DNA of 64,000 nucleotides from Triplophysa rosa. Taxonomy: Eukaryota; Chordata; Actinopteri; Cypriniformes; Nemacheilidae. A program made the translations under genes and the position numbers. The stretch is taken from NCBI RefSeq assembly GCF_024868665.1, contig NC_079897.1, forward strand, positions 3,399,809 to 3,463,808. Direction: 5' to 3'. Of this stretch, positions 24,901 through 44,037 are shown one piece after another. The notes under the pieces were generated by a model that worked only from the letters and a program-made list of their open reading frames with translations, did not search any database and was not told the origin of the DNA. Every line of letters starts with the position of its first letter. Position 1 is the stretch's first letter.

Positions 24901-26433
24901 TTGAATCTTAACGCATTTTAAACGAAAAGCTCACGTGGTAACGTCCCGACAAAACTGCTACATTCACAATCCTTTTTCCATCTGTTGGTTTATAACCCTG
25001 AAGTACACCACGGGTCACACCGTCCCCGAATTAAGCACCCGTGTGCTTGGGTGGGCTCCATTCAGTAAACTTGCTATTTGACACTGTATACACACACGCT
25101 AATGCTGTTTCTACAAATTCACTTTCTGGGCAAGGAACAGCCACTTCAGCAATACATATTTACTGCCCCAGAACAATCTGGGTAGAGTGTTTCCACGGCA
25201 ACAGCCAGATGTTGTGCACATCAGGGCCTGCGGGGAGGAGGCATCTGCTAGAGTTTTCCCTAAGGCACATTAGAATAACTGTGAACGTAGTAAGAGATTC
25301 AGCGGAATGGGAATACAACTTGAATCAACTTTAGTGATAAATACATCACAAAATAACTCAAACTTGGAAATCTTTTACTCTCCCTTTTGTTTTTCTGACC
25401 CTGTATTTAAAGAGCAGAGCAGCTCTCTTTCCTAGGAAATAAACCGAATGGTAATTTATAGTATCAAGTTAAAGCACCAAAACGTCTCTTCAGATGATGC
25501 ACAAAATATCGGAACTTTGCTGTAGTACTAGTACTTTCCTTGTATGGCAAACTCATAAAACATATTTTTTTCACAGATATAACAACATTATATGGGTTTA
25601 TGATGACATGAGGGTGAGCACATGACAACAGTTTGAGTGAAGTAGTCCTTCACTGAACAGATATATCTGAATATGAAAATGCACTAAACGTGTAATATTC
25701 TGACAAAGAATGCAGGATGGTATCTGTTCACCGCACTCCCATCATGCATAACGCATGAATGAAAAAAATAACCTCACCACACCCGACAAGATAAAAGGCA
25801 CAAAAATAGAAAAACGAAAACGAATCAGAGCTCTATCCAGACATGAAGTATGGCAACTGTCTGATGTCCAGTGAAGCTCAAAAATCATAATAAATTCATA
25901 ATGCAAAGCAAAGTAAGCGATTTAGGTTTCAATCCTTGTAAAGACTATTAGTTGTAGTGGTATTCCTTTTATTTTCAATAGAAGAACTGACTTCACAGGC
26001 TCAACCACACATTGTGGTCACATCCATTACAAGCATTTCAGCTTGAAAAAGAACTGGAAGCATTTGAACGCAGTTTTCATATACAAAGAAACGCATTAGT
26101 TCAATGGAAAAGTGACTAATACGACGAATTAAGCATGTATTTATCTGCTGGTGAAAGAAAGCAAACGTGTTTATTTGACACACTGCTTCAACACAGATGT
26201 TTTAGAAACCTCAGTCCCTTTTGACTTTCACGAGCTGTCTTACGTTTCAATCCCGTCAAGTGTAAAGCTAATATTGTACTCGGATAATTAAAACAAAAAC
26301 TATCAAAAATAATAAACTGATATCTGAATAAATTATTATTATTTTTAGTAGCCTAGTATTAAACGTTGAGGCTTACCTTCATGTCTGGCACCAGCTGCCT
26401 GACTTTAAAGGTGGTTTTAGACCCCGTCAACAT
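3528..26433 (-). CDS. mtmr11: Myotubularin-related protein 11 (catalytically dead phosphatase), complete, 17 coding exons
   Basis: Exons in transcript order: 26377-26433, 18955-19000, 16120-16256, 15909-15978, 15096-15235, 14710-14794, 13548-13827, 13119-13206, 11273-11361, 11058-11182, 10274-10352, 9796-9866, 7306-7478, 6101-6271, 5793-6008, 4624-4923, 3528-3941. All phases match and the total is 2541 nt (846 aa plus stop); from memory human MTMR11 is about 709 aa. Residues 35-150 are the PH-GRAM region. Residues about 230-560 are the phosphatase-like domain, with GWRVSSVNDRF, RHPRGSDLLR and SLVQKEW. Residues about 580-710 contain VWDWALQY and RVWRGCYLRG, typical of the MTMR10/11/12 C-terminal domain. 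The P-loop Cys and Arg are replaced by Glu423 and Met429, so it should not hydrolyse phosphoinositides. Such members usually act as partners of active myotubularins. MTMR11 is preferred over MTMR10/12 from motif wording and the otud7b neighbour. Least certain: exon 2 (46 nt), the N-terminus, and the exon 7 acceptor (13827, or an in-frame alternative giving a shorter exon). Confidence 0.9.
4020..4560. repeat. AT-rich degenerate tandem repeat and (TA)n tract
   Basis: Repeats built on variants of TATATAGCCTATATTAT and ATAACATACAGCCTATATTG run through the final mtmr11 intron. They end in a (TA)n stretch near 4440-4462 and a (TATATG)-like stretch. The short open frames here come from low-complexity sequence. 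Confidence 0.75.
5534..5692. repeat. Half copy of AGTTCACC-family MITE
   Basis: It starts AAAGGAATAGTTTACCC, has the CATCATTTATTCACCC block and GAAACACAAAAGAAG, and stops after the central CAATGGAAGTCAATGG. The inverted right arm is missing. It lies in an mtmr11 intron. Confidence 0.7.
6272..7305 (-). other. mtmr11: mtmr11 intron 13
   Basis: AT-rich, with no further repeat family or gene recognised. It separates phase-0 exons 7306-7478 and 6101-6271. Confidence 0.7.
7306..7478 (-). CDS. mtmr11: mtmr11 exon 13: degenerate active-site loop and following helix
   Basis: It starts with the residues replacing the phosphatase loop (SEDRDMNC) and continues with SLVQVMCDP and GFQSLVQKEW, the conserved helix that follows the P-loop in myotubularins. 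The preceding exon (9796-9866) ends VVLQ with a split Glu codon. In active members this site reads His-Cys-x5-Arg; here Cys becomes Glu and Arg becomes Met. The donor is GTCAAG (7305-7300), weak but in phase with the exon at 6101-6271. Confidence 0.9.
7920..8080. repeat. Short inverted-repeat element (GTGTCTACACCGGATG ends)
   Basis: ACACCGTGTCTACACCGG near 7920 is inverted at the right end as CCGGTGTAGACACGGTGT. A third partial copy of GTCTACACCGGACG lies in the middle near 7993. It looks like a MITE or hairpin about 160 bases long in an mtmr11 intron; the superfamily is not clear. Confidence 0.65.
8286..8316. repeat. (CT)n microsatellite
   Basis: A short uninterrupted CT run in an mtmr11 intron. 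Confidence 0.8.
8925..9169. repeat. AGTTCACC-family MITE, diverged copy
   Basis: It has TTTACTCACCCTCATGTCAT, GAACACAAAAGAAGATATTT and the inverted AAATATCTTCTTTTGTGTTC, and ends GTGTGAACCATCCCTTAAA. The outer left end is degraded. Confidence 0.7.
9265..9487. repeat. AGTTCACC-family MITE, left-truncated copy
   Basis: It begins inside the left arm at AAGAAGATATTTTGAAGAAT and runs to GGGTGTACTGTCCCTTTAA. The central inverted blocks are present. Confidence 0.7.
9914..10018. repeat. (CA)n / (GCAC)n microsatellite
   Basis: An array of CACACA changing to CACGCACG. It sits directly beside mtmr11 exon 12 (9796-9866), on the acceptor side, so array length could affect the intron polypyrimidine context. 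The open frames in it are simple-sequence artefacts. Confidence 0.9.
10375..10560. repeat. Possible remnants of a tRNA-derived SINE
   Basis: GTGGTTTCGATTC resembles a tRNA B box (GGTTCGATTCC), and GTAGGTCAACTGGTAGGGCA resembles an A-box region. They are out of normal order, so this would be broken or rearranged SINE sequence. It is not a tRNA gene. Confidence 0.35.
11579..11940. repeat. TTAA-flanked MITE (AGGTCCAGTGTGTA family), copy 1
   Basis: TTAA at 11575-11578 and 11941-11944 bracket AGGTGCAATG...CACTGGACCT. Internal blocks GCATCTAGCGGTGAGGTTGC, GAGCAGTTTGTCCGTTTAGG and GATCCTCCAAAAAAACTACA are shared with 15431-15814 and, inverted and shortened, with 24315-24585. Confidence 0.8.
12306..12866. 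repeat. Kolobok-like MITE (AGGGGTCATATG ends), short copy
   Basis: TTAA at 12302-12305 and 12867-12870 bracket AGGGGTCATATGACACGG and GCGCCATATGACCCCT, inverted copies of each other. It is a non-autonomous element in an mtmr11 intron and shares an internal junction (GACAGGTACGCCCACC) with the copies at 49841 and 56164. It has no intact coding sequence. Confidence 0.8.
15431..15814. repeat. TTAA-flanked MITE (AGGTCCAGTGTGTA family), copy 2
   Basis: TTAA at 15427-15430 and 15815-15818. It begins AGATCCAGTGTATG and ends CACACTGCACCT. It lies in the intron between mtmr11 exons 4 and 5. Confidence 0.8.
16307..16452. repeat. AGTTCACC-family MITE, right half
   Basis: Only the right arm is present (GTTTGGTTACCAACATTCTT, CTTCTTTTGTGTTCTGC, GAGGGTGAGTAAATGATGAC), ending GGTGAACTATCC plus TTTTAA. 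It lies 50 bases upstream of the mtmr11 exon 3 acceptor. Confidence 0.7.
17381..17516. repeat. AGTTCACC-family MITE, right half, abutting the Kolobok-like element
   Basis: The right arm ends GGGTGAACTATCACT at 17516. Its flanking TTAA (17517-17520) is also the left TTAA of the element at 17521-18900, so the second element landed exactly in the first one's terminal duplication. Confidence 0.75.
17521..18900. mobile_element. Kolobok-like DNA transposon carrying THAP-domain remnants
   Basis: 1380 bases with TTAA on both sides (17517-17520, 18901-18904) and inverted ends AGGGGTCATATGGC / CGTGTCATATGACCCCT. Relative to the short family members it holds about 750 extra bases between 17840 and 18593. 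That insert includes the THAP-domain debris at 17878-18133. TTAA target sites plus a THAP domain point to the Kolobok superfamily, though P-like elements also have THAP domains. No complete transposase is present. Confidence 0.7.
17878..18133 (+). pseudogene. Broken THAP-domain exon inside the Kolobok-like element
   Basis: From ATG 17878 the frame reads LLALPKDETTKNE and then a stop. Another frame resumes with NVCAVHFTDDCF and LKSGAIPTI, matching the second half of a THAP zinc-binding domain (the Cys-x2-His pair and the conserved Pro). It ends at GTAAGTAT, a good splice donor. A possible second exon (about 18490-18632) ends ATG|GTAAGAGG. THAP domains bind DNA and occur in several transposases. 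The first CxxC pair is missing or unreadable, so this is debris. Confidence 0.65.
18955..19000 (-). CDS. mtmr11: mtmr11 small exon 2 (tentative)
   Basis: Forty-six bases between a TCTCAG acceptor and a GTGAAC donor. The length (3n+1) is what is needed to connect the phase-0 end of exon 1 to the phase-1 start of exon 3. It ends in Gly-Gly before GlyGluCysValLeu, resembling the Gly-Glu that opens the PH-GRAM segment in relatives. Its donor is 54 bases from the end of a Kolobok-like element (17521-18900). Confidence 0.5.
19214..19506. repeat. AGTTCACC-family MITE, nearly full copy
   Basis: It runs from AGGGACAGTTCACCC to GGGTGTACTATCCCT. TTAA follows at 19507-19510 and the left flank is TTGA. 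It lies in mtmr11 intron 1. Confidence 0.8.
20023..20350. repeat. AGTTCACC-family MITE, diverged copy
   Basis: It begins GAAACAGTTCACCTAAAAAT, contains AACACAAAAGAAGATATTTT and ends around GAGGGTGAGTAAATGATGAA. The right terminus is lost. Confidence 0.7.
20360..23040. other. mtmr11 intron 1, no gene seen
   Basis: AT-rich unique-looking sequence. Open frames (for example near 22196-22572) have no splice context or family motif that I recognise. No repeat family is identified. Confidence 0.5.
23060..23720. repeat. Minisatellite with 72-bp period (about 36-bp half-units)
   Basis: The unit starting CACCTTAGCAACCACACAGC recurs at 23271, 23343 and 23415, exactly 72 bases apart, with a diverged start (CATCTTAGC) at 23487. 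Each unit holds two related halves ending AACAGACTAA. Decayed half-units (CTTAGCAA..ACATAGCAAC) extend on both sides from about 23060 to 23720. Confidence 0.9.
24315..24585. repeat. TTAA-flanked MITE (AGGTCCAGTGTGTA family), copy 3, inverted and shortened
   Basis: TTAA at 24311-24314 and 24586-24589. It starts AGGTCCAGTGTGTAATTTTT and ends GACTGGACCT. Internal GCAACCTTGCCGCTAGATTT is the inverse of the block in copies 1 and 2. Confidence 0.8.
26377..26433 (-). CDS. mtmr11: mtmr11 first coding exon
   Basis: Nineteen codons from ATG (26431-26433), ending with AAG and a GTAAGC donor at 26376-26375. It joins in phase only through the small exon at 18955-19000, because the PH-GRAM exon starts in phase 1. 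The N-terminus of this family is poorly conserved, so the assignment rests on phase, splice sites and position. Confidence 0.55.
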
Positions 26434-26926
26434 AATTTCGAGTAAAAACAGCTGCAAACTAACAGGATAAACAGTGTATGTGAAAGCGGTTTGGAAGTGC
26501 AGCTTTGATCCGCTTCATGCTACATAAAACCGACGATCTTCGTCCTTTTAGCATCACTAAAGCTCTTCGCTATGTTCATATATAAAAAATAAACGCACTT
26601 GACATAAATCATCTCTATCGCAGATGTATTTTCCACACGGAGGACGCGCTTTTCCATCGCATTTGTTTACACCCCTTACGCCATAGTGAAAACGACACTA
26701 GTGTTACTGAGTAACAAAAACCAGCGCTGAAGGCTCTTAAAGGGACAGTACACCAGAACTCTGAATGGAACTCCATCATTCAATGGGCGCGTTTCAAATC
26801 CTAGTGTGCTGCCTAGGTGAGCAGCATTATTGGGCGTCTTTGGCATCGTTCGACATGAACGCATTTTTTGCGTGACCATATATTATACATGCATGTACAT
26901 ACTTTAAGACACTCACACGTGCTTAA

Positions 26927-27181
26927 AGGGATAGTTCACCCAAATCTAAAAAGACGGCCCTTTATTCATGTTGTTCAAACCTGTATATGACTCTTTCTTT
27001 TGCAGAACACAAAGAAAGATATTTTGAGAAATGTCTTGATGTTTTTGTGCTAATACAATTGAAATCAATGGGTGCCAATGTTTTTCCAACATTCAAAACT
27101 CTTTTGTGTTCTGCAGAAACAAAGAAAGTCATACAGGGTGAGAAAATGATGAGAAAACTCATTATTGAGTGAACTATGCCT
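26927..27181. repeat. AGTTCACC-family MITE, full copy
   Basis: TTAA at 26923-26926 and 27182-27185. It runs from AGGGATAGTTCACCC to GAGTGAACTATGCCT. Confidence 0.8.
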
Positions 27182-28417
27182 TTAATGGTGCCATCTGATT
27201 ACAAACAAAATCTTTTAAAACCAAAATGGCATTTTTTATTATTTCTTTTTTCTGTATGGAATTCAAAATTGTGAAGTGTGAAAGTAATATAGTTCAATTT
27301 AAATGTGCAGTAGTATGCAGGAAAATGTAGCATAAACATGTTTCACAATCACATCATTTGGAAAATATTTGAGTTCAGATGTCTAACAGTTAAACAGTTG
27401 ACCTGTTTGTTGGTCTACTCTTAGAGATGTTCGGTTTAAATTGATTTGGCTTGCAAAATTCTATTACACACATAGCGGTTTTCACAGTTAGCATTTTTGC
27501 AAAGCAGCTTTACATTAAATTTAAACCACTACAGAATTAAGAAAGTGATAGAATACAGTGAAATTATAAAATATATGGTATAAGTATAAAATAGAGAATA
27601 GAAAATGTGCTACTATAATTTCTTCATAAAATCTTTCAACATAATTAGTAGGAGTTGTGCAAGCTAAAACTTTTGCACAATAAAGCAAGTAACTTTAGAC
27701 ATATTAAACATGGAGAAATAACGAAATCCTATGATAAATGCACAAAATATCACATTATATTCACACACCTGTCTACAAAACACTCTCACAGGTGCACCAC
27801 AAATCATATTGTACTTCACAGATGAACAAACACATGACGCTTTCTGACACCGTACTTACCTTTCCACCACAGCATCAAAGAACCATTTTAGAGCAACTTC
27901 CAAACAGCACAGAGTGACACGGTGATGCATGTACCGCATCAGGGTTCATGGATATAATCTGATGCAGTGAACTCTGCGTGGAAAAGGCCTGCACTTGAAA
28001 TGGATACTTGCAAAGCAAAAACAAATGAAAACCGATACCATAGATATCAGCGCTCCTAGTATTTATTCATCACACTCTCACTTTGAATTTAATAGAGCAA
28101 AAAATTCACAAGAAATAACCCCAAAAAATGGATTACCCTTATTCTTAAAACAAACACATAAACACCTGGTAATCACTGTACTGTAAATGTGGCTCTACAT
28201 GACTTATAAGGGAGCCAAAGCAAACAAAGATATTTTTGTATTAAGTAGAGTTAACTTCACGGCAGTAAAACAGCTGGATATAATGCTATCATTATTACAA
28301 TGAGGAAAACCATGTTTACTGATCCTCTCACACAAGGCAAAGTTCACATTCTGTGGTCATTTTCAGCTGTAAACAAATGCTACCGAAAAACTGCAGAAAA
28401 CTTGTGTAAGATATTAA

Positions 28418-28740
28418 AGGGACAGTTCACCCAAAAAGTTTGTCATCATTTACTCACCCTCGGGTTGTTCCAAATCTGTATAAATGTCTTTGTTCTGATG
28501 AACACAAAGAAAGATATTTGGATGAATGTTTGTAAACAGTTCTTGGTTACCATTGACTACCATAGTAGGAAAAATGACAATGGTAGTGAAAAGTGCCTGA
28601 GAAAGGTTTGCTTTCCTACATTCTTCAAAATATCTTCTTTTGTGTTCAACAGAACAAAGGAATTTATAATGCAATTTTCCTATGGTATTAAATGTTGACC
28701 AAGAACTGTTTGGTTACAAGCATCAGAATTTGTAACAACT
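28418..28740. repeat. AGTTCACC-family MITE, right-truncated copy
   Basis: TTAA at 28414-28417, then AGGGACAGTTCACCC. The right terminal repeat is missing after the CAAGAACTGTTTGGTTACAA block. Confidence 0.7.
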
Positions 28741-29215
28741 TGAAAACTGTTTCTTTTTGTAAACGTATTAACTAAACAGATATTCGATGCCGGCTTGTTA
28801 TACACCTTGCTAAAATATGTTATAGAGAATCTATGATTAAGAACACTGTTTGCCATTGTTTCTATTGACATCTATGCATTTGAAGATGCTTTGTGTATTT
28901 GCGTCATTCGGAAATCAAACCATGATATTGCCGCTGTTAGTGTTGCATTCTACCAGCTGAATTAAGGGAACGCATCTATATCTTGTGGCAAATACTTGAT
29001 ACATAATGAATACCTAAAAAAGTTTTAATGTTAAATTCATGTTTTCTATTATAAATGAACACTTTGAAGAATATAATTGCACCCCATGTTTGACAAACTT
29101 ATGTATCCTTGTACAACTTTTAAATGTACATTTTTCAAATAGAAGATCCCACAATTTAGAAGAGTGCAACATAAAAAGACCAATACAAAAACCTGTGTTT
29201 AAATACAATGATAAT

Positions 29216-32200
29216 TTTATTAAAACGGTGCAAAAAGAAAGAAAAAATAAAACCAAAAAAAATCAGATGTTCTTTCCACCAAGATTGCACTGTCACACAG
29301 CCTAGGGTCACCCCTCAAACAAGGAGAGAAAAAAAACTGAAAAGAACCACCAACTACCCAATTCGCCAGAAGTAATGCACAAATAAATCTGCCAGTTCTG
29401 TACATGCAACAGTTTCAGTCCCATGCAAATTCAAATATGCTGTTGACTGTAGTTCTGTTACATCCGTGAAAACATACTATATAAAAATAGTAAGATACAT
29501 CATCAAAAAACAAAAAGCCCACTGTATTAAATAAGATAATTTAGTGTGAAAACTGAGGGCGGACATCACCATCATTTAGAAAAAGTACTCAAAAATCTGA
29601 TAAAGTAACTTGCTTTAAAATTGAAATGATGAAATTTAGGGCGGCCCGTCTGTTTGACAACTAGCCACGTAAGAAAGAACATCCCAGTTTCAGAACTAAA
29701 CTTCACAAACGCTTGAAAAGTCTTACTACAAATATATACTCTTAAATCATACCATCTTGTCAGATCGCTGATGGAGAAATTAGTTTCGTTTTTTGTTCAC
29801 AGGAAACTCTCAAGTTTTAAGAAGCTTCTCTTGGTCAACCTACAGTAGTCCCAAAATACTGACTCCACCACAGACTTCAACTTGGGTCCTATACAGCATA
29901 CATTAGTATCTTTAAAAAACACTGTAAAACTGCTTTTCATTTACAAAAATAACTTGAACGCATTTATACAACATTTTTTATTTCTTAATACAAAAATGTT
30001 CGCAATCTTATTGAAGTCCAAAACTCAGCGTGGCTTGAACGACCTCTCCATTTTGTTAAATAAATGGATCCGTTAAAACGAAAGCTACGAGTACAATAGA
30101 AGGAGAACATAAACTCCTGCGGAGAATCACTTGTCATTTTTCCCCACGTTTGTGCCTTGAAGCTGCAATATTTTTGCAAAAGCTCAATTTACTGCACACA
30201 CACACACACAGTAAACACACAAACACGTGCTCACACGCTGAATTTTTTTCGCGAATTAGCAGTGGAAATCTGATGTCTGGGTGAATATGCCTTGCATACG
30301 ACAAAACAACTGTTCAATTACATCCACTTATTTGTTTGCATTTTATATTCAAACGTGCTTGACCAAAAACAAACAAACAAAAAAGCAGCGTCCTCTCTGT
30401 CCCTTATTTACACTGTGAAATAAGCTGTCAGTCTCACAAGGTCACTAAAGATTTCTTGTATTGATACAGAAATGGAGGTAATCGCTGCCAGAAAGAACCT
30501 TAACCAGTGCGCCATCTATTGGTTATAAGTGTGAATAACACTAAACAATCCTTTTCAAAAATAAAACAGATTCTCATTTTGCTGCAAAACCTCACTCTGT
30601 CAAAACGTAATAAAAATGAAGAACCCAATGTGAAAAGGCTTCAAATGGAGGGAGACACCAGATGATGTCTGATGATGCTTAGATTTGGTTACTTCTTAAT
30701 TGTGCAAATCAGTCATTTAAGTCGACATGGTTACACAGATATTTGCATATGACTGAATACATCTGTTTTGAGTGCTTTAGAAGCGGGCGTTCATAGAGAC
30801 TACAACACCAGTTCTACATCTACCACCAGTGTGATGCACTAAAAGTAACTCACATCAGCTATTCATATGAAAATCACAGCAGCAACATCCTCGTACAGTA
30901 CTATAACAGCCCATTCCACATGAGCGATGAGAATTTAAAGGGACTGAGAATGAAAAGGTGGTCTTTATTTACTCACCCAATTTTTTATGAATATTTTGGC
31001 CATTTATTCCATGTAATGAAAGTCGATATGGATGTATCTTGCTCTCTGCTGTACCACATTACAATAGATATTGTACGTGAGTTATGATGAAAATATTGGT
31101 ACAGAAAATCAAAATACTAAGAAGACTCATATGGACTACTTTTGGATAACTTTTTTGTCTTTTTAATGAGCTCAACAGTGCCACTTTCACATCACTGTGT
31201 GGTGAATGCCCGAGACATGAGGGTGAGCAAATAATGACCATATTTTCATTTTTAAATCAACCAACCCTTTAATACAACTAGCTGGCTTTAACAGGGATTG
31301 TACTGTCTGTCAACAGTATAACAGGTTTGTGAAAAGGTACGTCTGTCATAAAATCTAGATGCATGCTGCATCATGTAGTTTATATACCGAGGAGCAAGTA
31401 TCCCTCTGCGTCCGCAAATACAGACAACTCTGTAATCAGCTCTACGAATGCAGAAGCAAAGAAAAATATGAATTCAGTTCAACAATCCCCCTGAAGCACT
31501 GAACTAAGACTGAAAAGGCAACTAGGAAAGAAGTGAGCCTGCGCACGACACAGTGGCACCAAATGCCGAACCCTGACCTTTGCAGTCCACACGAGAGGAG
31601 CTGCTAACTTCGTCCGAAACGCTGTATGATAGCGACGAGAAGCACAGCAACATAACAGTCTATCGTTGTCACGTCTAAGGCCCGCACGCATAACATTGGG
31701 ACATCGGAAAAGTGCTTGGTTTTGTGCATCTTTGTCATACGTCACTGGGGCGATAATCTTCCCATATAGGTACAGTGAATTTAAGGACAGCTGATCCCAG
31801 TGTTAACCCCAATATCATCAAGGAACACACCGCTGAATTTGGTGAAGCAGTAACGCTGGAAGGGAACTTAGAAATTGCTTTCAACATTACCTCTCTGCGA
31901 CTACCTTGTTTGACTTTGTTAAAATAAACGATATAATACTTTCGCGCTATGTCCACGCAATGTACCATTTATTAAAAAATAAAATAAAAGATCAATCTAT
32001 CAAGTTAATATTAAGATGGGCAGTTATTAAAATGTGTCCACTTTGTTGTAAATGTTTCCAACACTTAATATGGACATATGTGTGAATAAGTAATTGAGGA
32101 AAAGCAAAACCTTTGGCTGTCAAGGTTCAGCTCCGCCACACACTTGATTTGAAGTTGAACATCTTTGAGGAAGGAAGCTAAAAAGCACCATAAGTAGACA

Positions 32201-32727
32201 TCTCATTTAAGTCAAGTATGGTCTTGAAACTGATGCAGAATAAAGTAACAGAGCAAACTGGGTCAATGCGGACAACGCGCATTTTTAGTTAACAGTGTGT
32301 TGTTGTTCTGAAATCACAATATGGCAAGTCTTACACTGACTGCAGTGTTACCATTTCTACAAACGCAGCAGTCATAAATACAATTTCCTGTGCTTAACAT
32401 GTATTTTTGGGGTATGCATTTGTTCATGTGATGCAAGATAGCACACTGTGCTCCAACATCTTTTGTCTGTGCTCTATATTCTCGCCCCTAGAAGGAGACA
32501 GGCATGACCACGACCAATAAGGGCAGAGCTTGAAGCTCCTGCCTATGAGCCACGGCAAATGTAACACAACAGCAGTCCCATTTCCATGGCCATCATCACT
32601 GTCCCCTCATCCACAAGACAAAGCTGATCTCGTGTTCAAGCAAGATCTACGCAAACAGGATATGATGTGGCTCACGCAGTGGGCTCCGGTGGAGTCCTAT
32701 TAGGAGAGGGCAGAGCAGATTATCCAT
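29216..32727 (-). other. otud7b: Probable long 3' UTR of otud7b
   Basis: The otud7b stop is at 32728-32730. On the minus strand AATAAA occurs at 29216-29221 (plus TTTATT), followed by a T/G-rich stretch, and another at 29977-29982. The interval has no supported gene and includes a (CA)n tract at 30199-30210 and a MITE at 30939-31268. The real cleavage site is unknown. Confidence 0.4.
30939..31268. repeat. AGTTCACC-family MITE, diverged full-length copy
   Basis: TTAA at 30935-30938 and 31269-31272. Ends are AGGGACTGAGAATG and AATCAACCAACCCT. The GTGAGTAAATAA and GAGGGTGAGC hallmarks are present but the arms are degraded. Confidence 0.6.
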
Positions 32728-41522
<8,795 letters not shown>

Positions 41523-43425
41523 CTAAAGAGAGGCAGAAAGAGAGAGAGATCATTAGAGAGCCCATGCTCAAGTTTGGCTTAGTGCATCCTATTGGTGCAC
41601 ATTACTGGAGATCTGTTGACTCCAGCAGTCACATGTCTTTCCTGTGACCTCTGCTGTTGAGCTCAGCTGAACACTCAACCCTTCAGTTTGAATGAAAGAG
41701 AATTTGCAATTCATTAAAGGACAACTAGAACAATACAGCTGGTTTAGAAACACTTTATCGCTCAAAATGATGTTATTATGTAAATATTACCGTGTTACCA
41801 TTAAAATAACCTATAATATTAACATAAAAGTAGCATTTTTCATATTTTACATATTTCTTACTTAACCTTACTCATTTTATTTTCAAATGCCATGACACGA
41901 GGCACGGGAAATGTGAATATATGTATGATTTGCTTTATCTTGTTCTTTCATTGGGGCCAAAGAAAACTATTTTTTTACTATTCATGCGATTCCATATAAT
42001 AATGATGGTAAATTGAATTCTCACCCAAGCCTCTATGCCAGCTAATGGAGTAAAATTGTGTTTGTGTTTAATTCTTACACAAACAGCAGCAACAGTACAC
42101 AAACAAGTATCTTGTGACAATTATTATTACGATTTATGATGACCAATAACATTTAGCTTCTGATAGGATTCTTTAACAAACAACTCCAGCGCTTTCCTCT
42201 AACAAGCACAACATTGTGGAGTCAATCAAGTGCACTTATCCTGTAAATACAATCATTTGAAGGCAGCCTAAGTATCAAAAAGAGTCATCTTACGGGGTAA
42301 ATCCATGAAAGTACACAAAGCATGTTGTTTGGCAACAGTAACCAAAAAAATAACAGAAATCCCAGAATGTATTGTAAGTGAACAGCAATGGCACAGTCAG
42401 TTGCAACAGTGCAGGAAAACACCAGAGGAGCATCACAATGGCACTACACTACCCATAATGCTTCTCCCAGCAGAGCAGCTCTTTGAGGCAAACAGCTACT
42501 GATGTAGGGTTAGTCAAAGCTTTATGGGAGACAAGAAAGTGTCAAAGTGCAAAGAAAGCAAACTACCTTTTTTACCAGAGTAAAAACCAGGCATTTCAAT
42601 TTACATTAGCACACTTACAAACTACATACTATTTTATTAACATGTATCCATACTGTGCACACAGTATACCACAGCACTTGACCTGCAATGCATTGTGAAT
42701 AAAGATATTTATATTTACTCATACAAGTGTGTGCTAAATAACTGTTTGTTTCCAAATGATAGCTTGACATAGCAATGCGATCACATCTTATTTTTAACAA
42801 CATACTGCCTACTCCAGTGTAGACTGCAATATTTAGTAACAGGTAAGCTAGTACTGTATTTAAAACATAAACAATGACACACTGCTGTTGATCATGCTTT
42901 ACAGGTTTGCTAACAAACGTCACCTGTGATGATATTCTTCTGTCTGGGGTCAAGCGTTTCGTCACCCCTCCCTGATGTAATGTTACTTCCTCAGTCAGCG
43001 CTGGCCTTGCGTCCCTTAAAACTCTGACTCAAAGTTTTCAACTAAATGCTCATGACTCATGATTCCTTGCCTCCCCATCCGCTACGCCCAACAAAAAAGC
43101 AGACGTCTTCGCTGTGCCTAGACGGGCATAAAGGGCCTTTTCAGTGAGGGAGAGCTTTTTCTCTCGCTTTGATTTTGTTTGGCATCTACAGCTGAGCGAA
43201 TAAAGACGTGCATGGCAAAGCAACAAAAACAAGCAGAGAAGCTGATTTAAATCAAAGCTGATGATCAATCTAATGATCAAAACTGCATCATTTTAAGAAT
43301 TTGTGGACATACCTGCCAAATACAGCGAATCAGACTAATCCACTGGGTGGGACAGGATTAGTGAGTAAACACTGTTCTTATCAAAGTTCAAAAGAGAAAT
43401 GGTGTTAAATAAAACCCTGAGTAAG

Positions 43426-44037
43426 CAGGTTTCCATCAGTCTGGTTTTATTCGCATTTTGAAGTTTCGCATCAGAAACGAGTGATGGAAATGGCAAATTT
43501 CGAATTAAAAACCCTTAATTCGCAAATAAGTTTTTACGCTCGCTTGAGGTGGTTTTTCTTTTTTGAGAAAAAGGTTAATGTGAATAATGGGAGATAGAAA
43601 CGCATTTGTCAAATAAATTCCTCCAAAAAGTCACGTAACTGCACTATGAGACTGCGTAACCTGACTAACCAGAGTACTGATCTTGTTACACAGCATGAGA
43701 AATGTTGTTACGGTCATTCTTAAATGCCTGAGCAAAGTCGTCAAAGTATTTCTGTAATTGCCTCTTAGAACTGTCACGACTGTGTTTCCCAAACAGCACG
43801 CATCCACAAAAGCAGCGCATTTATTGTGTTTCGTAATCGTCGGCTTGCGCAAGTTTTATTATATATGAAAATTATTATATTCAGTGGCTTCTCTTACTTT
43901 TCTTACTGGTATTTAGTAGCAGTTTATTAGGAAGTGACAGTGACTAGTTGGATGGAAACGGTGCTTATTCGAAAATGTTTTATGCGATATTCCAATTTTG
44001 CGCATAAGCTAAATTCGCAACTTTGGATGGAAACCCG
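43426..44037. repeat. MITE with GGTTTCCATC ends
   Basis: CAGGTTTCCATCAGTCTGG on the left and TTGGATGGAAACCCG on the right are inverted ends. The subterminal TTATTCGCATTTTGAAG / ATTTTGCGCATAAGC also mirror each other. The target duplication is not clear. Confidence 0.55.

Larger units (their letters stand above)
26434..29195. other. Intergenic interval between mtmr11 start and otud7b 3' end
   Basis: It should contain the mtmr11 5' UTR and promoter within the first few hundred bases (26434 to about 26700, including CpG-containing GGAGGACGCGC). It also contains two MITE copies (26927-27181, 28418-28740). No other gene is supported. Confidence 0.5.
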